Below are positions 11,241 through 20,308 of a DNA stretch of 64,000 nt, in pieces. Each line of letters starts with the position of its first letter. The first letter of the stretch is position 1. Position numbers and translations under genes: made by a program. This DNA comes from Pseudeuparius sepicola (taxonomy: Eukaryota > Arthropoda > Insecta > Coleoptera > Anthribidae): NCBI GenBank assembly GCA_963920635.1, contig OY987308.1:25358096-25422095 (forward strand), given 5' to 3'. The notes under the pieces were generated by a model. That model saw only the letters and a program-made list of their open reading frames with translations. It searched no databases and was not told where the DNA came from.

Positions 11241-12167
11241 TGGAACTCAAATAATGAACGGAAAGAAGCATTGAGCCATAAAATATATAAGGGAATAGAG
11301 AGCTTACTCTTTCAGAACTAAATTTATAATCAGTGAGTAAGGAATAAAAATAAGAAGCTTCATTCAACACTATAATGTTGTGCAGTGTTCTTCACATATA
11401 GCACTTGTGAGCTCTCTGTTCATTTATCTCCTCTGTGTGTTGAATGAACAATTAGAAAAGATACAACAATATTCACCAAATGAAATTACATCTTTTGATT
11501 TTAAAACAATTTACTCTTCTCTAAGTTTTTCACTCGACAGTAAAAGGCTTATTGACAAGGTGGTGAATAAAATGACAATATAGAAGGACACAATTGCAGG
11601 GAATAGGGAACACCACCTTTCTGGGAATTGTCTGCTTTTTCTGTTTCGGCTGCCAATTTAAAATTATTAATTTGAAATCTTTTTTCCTGAAGTCTTGAAA
11701 AAATTATTAAATATATTCGAAAATATCTTCCTATGCCAAAATTTGAAATCAAGCAGACAGTCTCCAGTTGCATGTGCAGTTCCTTGAAAGTTAAGTACAT
11801 TAGATGCCGCTTTTAACGACCAGTCACTTTATTTATTATAAAAAAATATATTATATCGGTTTTCTTTTTATTGAGAGGTAGCCGAGGAAAGACAAAAACT
11901 CTACAGTACAAACGGTAGGCAGATTGTTTGTCTTTCTAAAATTCATTTAACTTTTTGATCTCGCTTGGCAGACATTGTCTTAACTTTCACGCATGTTTTC
12001 GGTGGGAACTGCCGCATGTTGCTAAGTTGAATGAAGGTACAGGTGAAATATTAAAGTATGTCCTCTGACAATCACAAAACTTCAACTCGTAAAATCTGTG
12101 ACCTGTAGTTATGTATCGAATTTTTCATAATGTCTAAATTCAAACAATTCAGTTCAGTATATACTCT

Positions 12168-12312
12168 CTGTTCAACGAATGTTCATACCTATGTTACAAC
12201 TCCTGTCCTTGTCTTACTCATGAATGAATATACGATGGATATCGATCATATATGATTCACGAGTCAGACAAGGACGGGAGTAGTGACGTAGGTATAAACA
12301 TTCGTTGAACAG
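12168..12312. mobile_element. Foldback hairpin a, unit 1 (MITE-like)
   Basis: Palindrome: CTGTTCAACGAATGTTCATA at the left end pairs with its complement ending GTTGAACAG. The arms meet around GATGGATATCGATCATATAT. It has a few mismatches and the 145-bp form. There is no coding content; the structure suggests a miniature foldback transposon. Confidence 0.7.
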
Positions 12313-12399
12313 GGATTAATTATTGTTTTTTTACATAAAAGAATATTTTTGAAAGATAAAATCCAGAGATTTTAATACAACTTCATTCAATTAAGTAGC

Positions 12400-12456
12400 A
12401 TGTCAGTAGTAATAGTTGCATGGCTGCTGCTGGAGAAAAAGAAGAAAGAAGAGACA
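12400..12456 (+). other. Exon-like ATG segment ending at GTAAGT, unit 1
   Basis: An ATG opens 19 codons (MSVVIVAWLLLEKKKKEET) directly followed by the consensus donor GTAAGT. Units 2-6 have a 3-base insertion and one substitution (AWLLPEKKKKEEMT), which keeps the frame and the donor. The copies begin at about 19075, 26470, 33974, 40651 and 47926. A hydrophobic stretch followed by a charged run resembles the start of some transposase-like proteins. No downstream exon could be linked to it. Confidence 0.25.
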
Positions 12457-12945
12457 GTAAGTAATTGTGTGTTTGAGCCGGTCACGTGAGGAACTTGTCA
12501 CTTCTTTGAGGTGTGAATACACCTCAGGAAATTGTGGCATCGTGCTGCATTTGTCGTCAAAACCACACCTGCATCGTTCGTATGTCCTTCACTAAAACTT
12601 TGCTCCGATTTGTCAATGGGTACACCCCAAAATTTTCCCAAGACGTTAGTTTCACTTATATCCTTAGACTCGTTGGCTCATTAGGGTGATTCTTCATTGT
12701 CGTTTCCAAAACTATAATATTATTTCATTTAAAATGTATACGCTACATTTCAAAGGCGTTTTGTTGTCGATTTTTTTAAACTCTTGTCGTACCGGTCCAA
12801 GCCCTCTTCGGGTCTTCCTTCCAAAGTTGAAACTCAAAATTATTTTCGAAAATTTCAAGGGCCCGATCGGCAGGAACCACAGCTTCGGCTTTTATTTTCT
12901 CCCAGATAAAATACGTCGCTGTGTCGCTCCTCCTGCGGATCTTCG

Positions 12946-12953
12946 TATAAAAG
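12946..12953 (+). promoter_or_regulatory. TATA box in each array unit (TATAAAAG)
   Basis: CGTATAAAAGGAATTC is preserved in all units: 12946, 19624, 27019, 34524, 41201 and 48475. It follows a GC-rich stretch (CGTCGCTGTGTCGCTCCTCC) and precedes, by about 160 bp, an ATG segment that ends in a donor-like site. An initiator-like TTTACAACAG (unit 1, unit 4) or TCTACAACAG lies about 30 bp downstream. This is the best promoter candidate within the unit. Confidence 0.4.
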
Positions 12954-13107
12954 GAATTCTTCCGCCGTTTGCCATTTACAACAGTGTGGGTGTGCGCGTG
13001 TGGTATTAACGACAAATTCAGCATCTTAATCCAGGTTGGAGCGTCTTTAGTGTGCTATTTCTTTGGTGGCCAGTTGCAGCTTTAGATTTTTCCAAATTTA
13101 ATAAAAA

Positions 13108-13152
13108 ATGTCTTCTGGAACTTCAAATATAAAGTTGGACAGGGATTTTCAG
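13108..13152 (+). other. Exon-like ATG segment downstream of the TATA box, unit 1
   Basis: An ATG opens 15 codons (MSSGTSNIKLDRDFQ) ending in CAG at a GTGCGT donor-like site. It is unchanged in units 2-5 (19786-19830, 27181-27225, 34686-34730, 41363-41407), though the donor varies (GTACGT in unit 2). It is deleted in unit 6. With the TATA box about 160 bp upstream it fits a 5' UTR plus first coding exon, but I could not find a convincing second exon. Confidence 0.3.
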
Positions 13153-13482
13153 GTGCGTCGGCTGTAGCTTTGGCAGGCACATTACAGCTTTAGATAGATT
13201 TTTTATTTACTCAATATTAATGTTTTGAAATAACTTTTTTTAAAATTCTGGCAAAGACAAATTAAGATAAGGTTTTCAGGAGCGCCAGCTGTAGCTTTCC
13301 ACCAAAAAATGACTACTATCGGTGCTTTGGGCTAAACATGGTTGTACCAACAATTGTAAACAAGCTATAGAACTTTCTGTGCACATTTGGCACTGGATTA
13401 ACTTTTATTTTGTTCAGATAAGACAATTTTTAAATGTTTGACATATACCTATTTTAAAAAAAACTACACAACAATAATTATT

Positions 13483-13629
13483 ACAGTTTGTTCAGCGAAT
13501 GTTCGGTCCTACGTCACAACTCCCGTCCTTGTCTGACTCGTGAATATACGACCGATATCCATCGTATATTCACGAGTAAGACAAGGACGGGAGTTGTGAC
13601 GTAGGCCGAACATTCGCTGAACAAACTGT
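13483..13629. mobile_element. Foldback hairpin b, unit 1 (MITE-like)
   Basis: A nearly perfect 147-bp palindrome from ACAGTTTGTTCAGCGAATGT to its complement, with a single-base bulge and a centre at ATACGACCGATATCCATCGT. Its arms (GTCCTTGTCTGACTCGTGAA, ATTCACGAG) are clearly related to hairpin a. Confidence 0.75.
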
Positions 13630-14230
13630 ATTTCATAACACTGTCTTTTTGCTTTCATACATGAGATCATGCTTTGCCTGGAACTTGGATTAACGAAACG
13701 AGAAGAGTATCTGTGATAGACTCCTGCATCTCACAAATGTGACGTGCAAAAAATCAAATAGATCCGCGTATACGTAGTACGTACTACGACTAATTTACTT
13801 GTATACCATCGAGTAAAATAATATATGTAAAAGACTGTAAAGACTAACAACAGCTGTCAAATTTGACAGTTCATTCGTGCTTTAGTAGTATGTCGCCATG
13901 TATCTTTGAACAAAGTGTCAACACAACAATGAATTTTGCACTGTTTTAATTCACTTTTTTCTTTAATAGATGGTGATGGACTACTTGACACGATTGAACT
14001 GTAAATTTGATAGGTGTTGGTCCTCTATACATAGATAATATTTTACCCCATGTTTATGTACATAAATAATATATGTAAAAACCTAACAAAACATATGTAT
14101 CAAATAACATTAACGATGCGCTATATAACAAACTAAACTATAGAGGGATACAAGAAATAGTATGGGGTGGGAAGGGAGAACTAAGAAATTACATATAAAT
14201 GAAAAATACAGAAATAATATTTATATGATG

Positions 14231-14427
14231 TCAATATGTTACTAATATGTTTTTTAATTTTTCAGTTATATTTTTCTTGATGTGAGTTGTGAAACTAATA
14301 CAGTTTTTCTTATGTTTTATGTACTTCTTTTTCCCCGACTGCCTGGATGAAAATTCACGAGCCAAAGAGATCAGGAAGACGGTGTAGATGCCAAATGCCA
14401 GCAGCAATGGAAAAACATCGTAAAATT
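14231..14427 (-). other. Minus-strand terminal-exon-like frame with one membrane segment, unit 1
   Basis: On the - strand an AG acceptor-like site (ATATACAG) is followed by a 64-codon open frame starting FYDVFPLLLAFGIYTVFLI, then SLAREFSSRQ and a strongly basic tail (GKKKYIKHKK), to a TGA. One hydrophobic helix followed by a positive tail fits the last membrane helix of a receptor. The helix resembles the end of insect ionotropic-receptor-type proteins, but no upstream exon was found. Copies lie at 20910-21106, 28306-28502, 35809-36004, 42488-42684 and 49704-49900, with a second copy near 50200-50390. Single-base indels shorten the tail in units 4 and 6 but spare the helix. Confidence 0.3.
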
Positions 14428-14599
14428 CTGTATATTTAGAGCTTTTTACTAATATTGTTTTCTTAAATTTATTTGGGAGCGTATTTTTGAATAAATGTTA
14501 CTGTAAATTTTGAATAAATTAAATTAAAAATATATACTGAAAAAAAGTAAAAATAATAACGGAGGACCCGGGATAGGCTGGGAGGGGTGCGATGGAGGC

Positions 14600-14707
14600 C
14601 TATTCAACTCCCAAATAAATTGTTTGTTTAGGGTGTGGCCCTTCACAGAACCTGCCAACACATGGGAGTTCAAGACGGCACCACCGAGGAAAGAATTCTT
14701 GATCAAC
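14600..14707 (+). other. Exon-like segment before GTAAGT, unit 1
   Basis: A + strand frame reading LFRVWPFTEPANTWEFKT then APPRKEFLIN ends at GTAAGT (14708). In units 2, 3 and 5 the donor is ACAAGT and is lost; unit 4 keeps it. In unit 6 a second copy continues without interruption (50579-50788). The opposite strand is also open here for 60-105 codons in every unit, so strand and coding status are not settled. Confidence 0.25.
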
Positions 14708-14742
14708 GTAAGTGATTAAGTTTGTTGGTCTAATAATTTATA

Positions 14743-15722
14743 ATAGGTACAGCCCTTTTTGGGAGTTCCTAGCTAAGCCACGTCATGGTAACTCTGTAAT
14801 TTGTTCCTTTCTTAGCTATGACATACATAAATAAGTACAAAGTAATGTTTAATTTATAAATAATAATTGGTCTTTAATTTAACAGGACTACGTAGACCTT
14901 TGAAGAAGTTTTTAATCTACTTCGTCGCAGTAACAAATTCAAAGTATGGTCATTTTTAAATAAGTGGTCTTCATTATAGCAAGGTTCAAGCCCTTTGAGG
15001 AGTTCCTTTCCAAGTCCTTCATGATCACATTAAAAAATCAAAGTATCGTTTAATTTGAAATTATTGCCCTTCAATTTAACAGAGCTTAACAAGTACAAAG
15101 TTTGGTTTAATTTATAGGAAATTAAGCAGTCTTCTATACATATATAACGAGGTTCAGCCTTTTGAGGAGTTCCTCTCTGAGAGCCTCAGCAACACATTAA
15201 AAAGTTCAAAATATCTTTTCATATATTGCTCTTCAGTTTAACAATGTTTAACAAGTACAAAAGTGTACTTTAATTTATAATTAATTAGTATTCTTCTTTC
15301 TAACAAGGTTCGGCCCTTTGTAGAGTTCCTCTCTTAGTTTTTCATCATCATATTAAAAATCCAAAGCAACATTTAATTTATAATTATTGGCCTTCAAATT
15401 AACAAAGATTAACAAGTACAAAGTATGGTTTAATTTATAATTAATTGGTCTCCTCTATAACAATTCAGCTCTTTGAGGAGTCCCTCTCTAAGCTTTTCAT
15501 CATCACATTAAAAAATTGAAAGTATCAGTTAATTTATAATTATTATTGCATTTCAGTTTAACAAAGTTTAATAACAAGTATAAAGGTATGATTTAATTTA
15601 TATTTAATTGTTCTTCTCTATAACAAGGTTAAGTCCTCTGAAGAGTTCCTCTCCTAAGATTTTCATTAATCACGTTAAAAAATTCAAAATATGATTTAAT
15701 TCATACTTATTGCTCTTCAGTG
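14743..15722 (+). repeat. About 160-bp tandem repeats at the end of unit 1
   Basis: About six or seven degenerate copies, 156-167 bp apart, are anchored by AAGGTTCAGCCCTTTGAGGAGTTCCTCTCT-type blocks (in pieces: GGTTCAAGCCCTTTGAGGAG, GGTTCGGCCCTTTGTAGAG), followed by CATCATCACATTAAAAA and TTTAATTTATAATTA. Several blocks follow pyrimidine-AACAAG and look like decayed duplicated exons (PFEEFLS reading). Equivalent arrays are at 21424-21815 and 22117-23100 (unit 2), 28820-29211 and 29513-30492 (unit 3), 36322-37299 (unit 4), and 43002-43393 and 43695-44676 (unit 5). Confidence 0.75.
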
Positions 15723-15735
15723 CAGAGAATAAAAT

Positions 15736-16056
15736 GCCCCTTTTCACTGGGATCAGCCCCCCTAGAGGGAGTCCCAGATCAAACCACAATTTTCTTCCAG
15801 GTACCTCGCGCCCCCCTAAGACGCGGGAACCCTTAGTGGGGGTGAAAATGACCCGGCAAAGGGTTGCCGAGGTCGTGTGACAAGGCTGTCAAATCCAACG
15901 GGGACCGACTGCCGGGCCAGCCGACGTGGCCAGGTACGACAGTAAACTCAAACAGTTTGGCAAGTACGATCAATCATTTCTCTATTGTTTCAGATCGCGA
16001 GTGAGTATAGTTAGTGTTAGTGCGGGACAGTGGACTGCATCGTAACTACCCATACG
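15736..16056 (+). other. GC-rich leader preceding the repeated island in units 2-6
   Basis: A GC-rich stretch (GGGATCAGCCCCCCTAGAGG onward) contains acceptor-like TCTTCCAG and TATTGTTTCAG sites and a CCAGGTACGAC donor-like site. It ends TAACTACCCATACG, just before the island. It is absent before unit 1. Equivalents: 23110-23429, 30506-30826, 37311-37633 and a shortened 44692-44925. Confidence 0.5.
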
Positions 16057-17867
16057 GACGAGGGGCTGCCGGGCTGGTCTGGGGCGAAAGCGGGTGGCTC
16101 TGCCGATCTTTTTGGGTGACAATCAGACGGTACCCAGCCGGCCGGTGCCGGGGGGGCTGCCGTGCAAGAGAAGCTCTAGGTGCGGGAGACGGGGCGCCCC
16201 GGCGCCCCGGAAACCGCACGGAGGCCGGGGGGCCACCCGCCGTAGCGCCAGCTTCGTGCCGGAGGACCACAAGCCGGGGGGTGAGTTCCGTTCTTCGATC
16301 GCAGATGGATCGTGTCGAACTTTGTCTCGCTTTCAGTTTCTTATTGTGAACGTTTGTTGCAGGTGCCGACTTTGGCGTCACTCGCTGCGCCCGAGCCGTG
16401 GCTCGACGGCAGCGCTCGGTGCGGGGGCGAAATTGGGGTTAAAATATAATTCGTTTGTTTTTCTCTTGAAATTTTGGAGGAGTTGACAAATTTAAAATAT
16501 TTTTCAAATAGTGTTGCTTTCAAGTTCTTGATTTTTTTCTCTAACAATAATTGTTTATTGTATGCCAAATCATGGCTGTATTCCTCTTGAACAAATAACA
16601 ATCATGTATGGGTTTTCAGTCAAAATATTTATTGAGAAAACTTCTATTCAATGAGTTTTGTACAAAATGAAACAAAAATCTTTGAGCATTAATAGAACAT
16701 TGTACTTATTTTTTATATTGAATGTACAGGGTGTTACAAAGAAGTAGGTGATAAAGTTGTCTTTAAAAACGATTTTTTAAAATAACTCCTGTTTTTTTAA
16801 ATTAAACTATAGCACATGAAAAAGGCACAAGAAAAGTCACATTATCTTAGTCCACAAAATCCTATTTCACTTATTTGTTACACTGTATATATAAAAATTT
16901 TGGAATTACTTTGAAAGATCAAATTACTGTTGGTCCAAAGCTTGGTTCATTGAAAAGAAGTCTTCTTAATAAGTATTTTGGTTGAAAGCCCACGTTTCTA
17001 TCTCTTAATAATTGTTTAGTTGGGAGCTTTTACTTTTTTAAGATTTTTGCCATTCAAGTAGAAAAATTACAAAACTGGGGTTGGTTTCTTCTGTCCTCTG
17101 CACCTGGAGCTGCAGCCGTCAGAGCCAGGCTAGCGTCGGGGCGGCAGCGAGGGAACGCTAGCTCCGAGCTGCGGCACTCGTCTGGCGGGTGAGCGAACGT
17201 TTCAATTCCCCCCTAGGTGGCGCCGGCAAACAGTCAAAGTGACGGTTCCACACGCTATCTCTCTTGTCAGGTGGAGGCGGGGGGCATTCCGAAGGAGTGC
17301 CCCTCGGCCTCCGATCTTAGCTCAGGCTTCCGGATCCTCGGAAAGTTCTTCCGAACTGGTCTCAGCTATCACCCCCCTAACATGTTCCGTGCACCCGTTC
17401 TAACGTAACGGGGAAGTGTTATGGCGGCTATATCTACGACCGATATCTCTCTCTAATCTAGGACCGACATCTCCCAAGTGTGGCATCAATATCAAATTTA
17501 TCTTAGGTCCAATATCCCACTCATACTTTTGGAAGAGGCGAAGCCTTTTCCGTCTGTATGGTCGCAATGTCTCTGGGATTTCCTCGGTAAACTATCGGAA
17601 GAACTATCTAGGGGGACCGGGGGCGATCCGCGACGGAAAACAATCGCTTATGGTAGAGTTGGAGAAATGTAAAGGTAGGACTAGATAGTGTTAGCTTTCT
17701 CGATAGGTTTTGAGCTACAACCCCAAGAGAGGGAGTAGCTCGGCATCGGAACTCAAATATAAAGTCACCAAATAAAAGTTACAGCCCTTCGAGGAGTAAC
17801 TCGTCCTCTCATATAAATTATTAGGTCACTTCGTGTCTCTATTTGTTAGTTTTTTAAAGTGTCCTTC

Positions 17868-17987
17868 GCACAGGCCTTAGACAGGGAAAACACAACCTCC
17901 AGCTTTCGAGTTCTGTACATTTAGCTGCTTCCACAGCTAAATGCACATCGACCTCTCAAAAACTGGAGGCTTCTGGCGTCACCTGTG
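17868..17987 (+). ncRNA. 120-nt stem-loop, unit 2
   Basis: Same sequence and pairing as the element at 11121, although flanking sequence differs (a TTTTTTAAAG variant just upstream). Confidence 0.4.
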
Positions 17988-18846
17988 TGGAACTCAAATA
18001 ATGAACGGAAAGAAGCACTGAGCCATAAAAGATATAAAGGAACAGAGAGCTTACTCTTTCAGAAGTAAATTTTTAAGGAATAAAACACTGGCACTTCTAA
18101 ACTCTCTGATCGTTTATCTCCTCTGTGTATTGAGTGAACAATTAAAAAATATACACCAATCAAATGAAATTACATCTTTTGATTTTAAAACAATTTAATC
18201 TTCTCTAAATTTTTCACTCGACAGTAAAAGGCTTATTGACAAGGTGGTGAATAAAATGACAATATAGAAGGACACAATTGCAGGGAATAGGGAACACCAC
18301 CTTTCTGGGAAGCGTCTGCTTTTTCTGTTTCGGTTGCCAATTTAGAATTGTGAATTTAAAATCTTTTTTCCTGAAGTCTTGGAAAAATATTAAATATATT
18401 CAAAAATATCTTCCTATGCCGAAATTTGAAAAAAGCAGACAGTATCCAGTTGCATGTGCAGTTCCTTGAAAGTTAAGTACATTAGATGCCAGTTTTAACA
18501 ACCAGTCACTTTATTATATAAAAAATATATTATATTGGTTTGCTTTTTATTGAAAGGTAGCTGAGGAAAGACAAAAACTCTACAGTACAAACGGTAGGCA
18601 GATTGTTTGTCTTTCTAAAATTCATTTAACTTTTTGATCTCGCTTGGCAGACATTGTCTTAACTTTCACGCATGTTTTCGGTGGGAACTGCCGCATGTTG
18701 CTAAGTTGAATGAAGGTACAGGTGAAATATTAAAGTATGTCCTCTGACAATCACAAAACTTCAACTCGTAAAATCTGTGACCTGTAGTTATGTATCGAAT
18801 TTTTCATAATGTCTAAATTCAAACAATTCAGTTCAGTATATACTCT

Positions 18847-18988
18847 CTGTTCAACGAATGTTCATACCTACGTTACAACTCCTGTCCTTGTCTTACTCAT
18901 GAATGAATATACGATGGATATCGATCATATATTCACGAGTCAGACAAGGACGGGAGTAGTGACGTAGGTATGAACATTCGTTGAACAG
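18847..18988. mobile_element. Foldback hairpin a, unit 2
   Basis: The 142-bp form, with three bases fewer at the centre than units 1 and 4. Confidence 0.7.
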
Positions 18989-20161
18989 GGATTAATTATT
19001 GTTTTTTACATAAAAGAATATTTTTTAAAGATAAAATCCAGAGATTTCAATACAACTTCATTCAATTAAGTAGCATGTCAGTAGTAATAGTTGCATGGCT
19101 GCTGCCAGAGAAAAAGAAGAAAGAAGAGATGACAGTAAGTAATTGTGTGTTTGAGCCGGTCACGTGAGGAACTTGTCACTTCTTTGAGGTGTGAATACAC
19201 CTCAGGAAATTGTGGCATCGTGCTGCATTTGTCGTCAAAACCACACCTGCATCGGTCGTATGTCCTTCACTAAAACTTTGCTCCGATTTGTCAATGGGTA
19301 CACCCCAAAATTTTCCCAAGACGTTAGTTTCACTTATATCCTTAGACTCGTTGGCTCATTAGGGCGATTCTTCATTGTCGTTTCCAAAACTATAATATTA
19401 TTTCATTTAAAATGTATACGCTACACTTTAAAGGCGTTTTGTTGTCGATTTTTTTAAACTCTTGTTGTACTGGTCCAAGCCCTCTTCGGGTCTTCCTTCC
19501 AAAGTTGAAACTCAAAATTATTTTTGTAAATTTCAAGGGCCCGATCGGCAGGAACCACAGCTTCGGCTTTTATTTTCTCCCAGATAAAATACGTCGCTGT
19601 GTCGCTCCTCCTGCGGATCTTCGTATAAAAGGAATTCTTCCGCCGTTTGCCGTCTACAACAGTGTGGGTGTGCGCGTGTGGTATTAACGACAAATTCAGC
19701 ATCTCAGTCCAGGTTGGAGCGTTTTTAGTATGCTATTTCTTTGGTGGCCAGTTGCAGCTTTAGATTTTTCCAAATTTAATAAAAAATGTCTTCTGGAACT
19801 TCAAATATAAAGTTGGACAGGGATTTTCAGGTACGTAGGCTGTAGCTTTGGCAGGCACATTACAGCTTTAGATAGATTTTTTATTTATTCAATATTAACG
19901 TTTTGAAATAACTTTTTTTAAAATTCTGGCAAAGACCGATTAAGATAAGGTTTTCAGGAGCGCCAGCTGTAGCTTTCTACCAAAAAATGACTACTATCGA
20001 TGCTTTGGGCTAAACATGGTCGTACCAACAATTGTAAACAAGCTATAGAACTCTCTGTGCACATTTGTCACTGGATTAACTTTTATTTTGTTCAGATAAG
20101 ACAATTTTTAAATGTTTGACATATACCTATTTAAAAAAAAAACTACACAACAATAATTATT

Positions 20162-20308
20162 ACAGTTTGTTCAGCGAATGTTCGGTCCTACGCCACAACT
20201 CCCGTCCTTGTCTGACTCGTGAATATACGACCGATATCCATCGTATATTCACGAGTAAGACAAGGACGGGAGTTGTGACGTAGGCCGAACATTCGCTGAA
20301 CAAACTGT
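20162..20308. mobile_element. Foldback hairpin b, unit 2
   Basis: 147 bp; the left arm has CGCCACAAC where unit 1 has CGTCACAAC, adding one mismatch. Confidence 0.75.

Larger units (their letters stand above)
9274..16056 (+). repeat. Array unit 1 (type A, 6783 bp)
   Basis: First of six head-to-tail copies. Homology to the other units starts at 9274 (GACGAGGGGCTGCCGGGC) and the sequence to its left is unique, so the array boundary falls inside the GC-rich block. Landmarks: GC island 9274-9666; AT-rich 9667-10300; GC island 10300-10960; stem-loop 11121-11240; hairpin a 12168-12312; ATG segment 12400-12456; TATA 12946; ATG segment 13108-13152; hairpin b 13483-13629; minus-strand membrane frame 14231-14427; exon-like segment ending 14707; 160-bp repeats 14743-15722; GC-rich leader of the next unit from about 15736. 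It carries the type-A 37-bp insert at about 10777-10813. Confidence 0.93.

Noticed and set aside
14330..14425. Plus-strand MADF/Myb-like reading (DAKCQQQWKNI) opposite the membrane frame
   Set aside because: Only about 20 residues can be read before stops or phase breaks, so it is too short to support a domain. The minus strand gives a longer clean frame.
14743..15722. tRNA or SINE B-box-like GGTTCAAGCCC in the 160-bp repeats
   Set aside because: No A box at the right distance and no cloverleaf; the motif varies freely between repeats.
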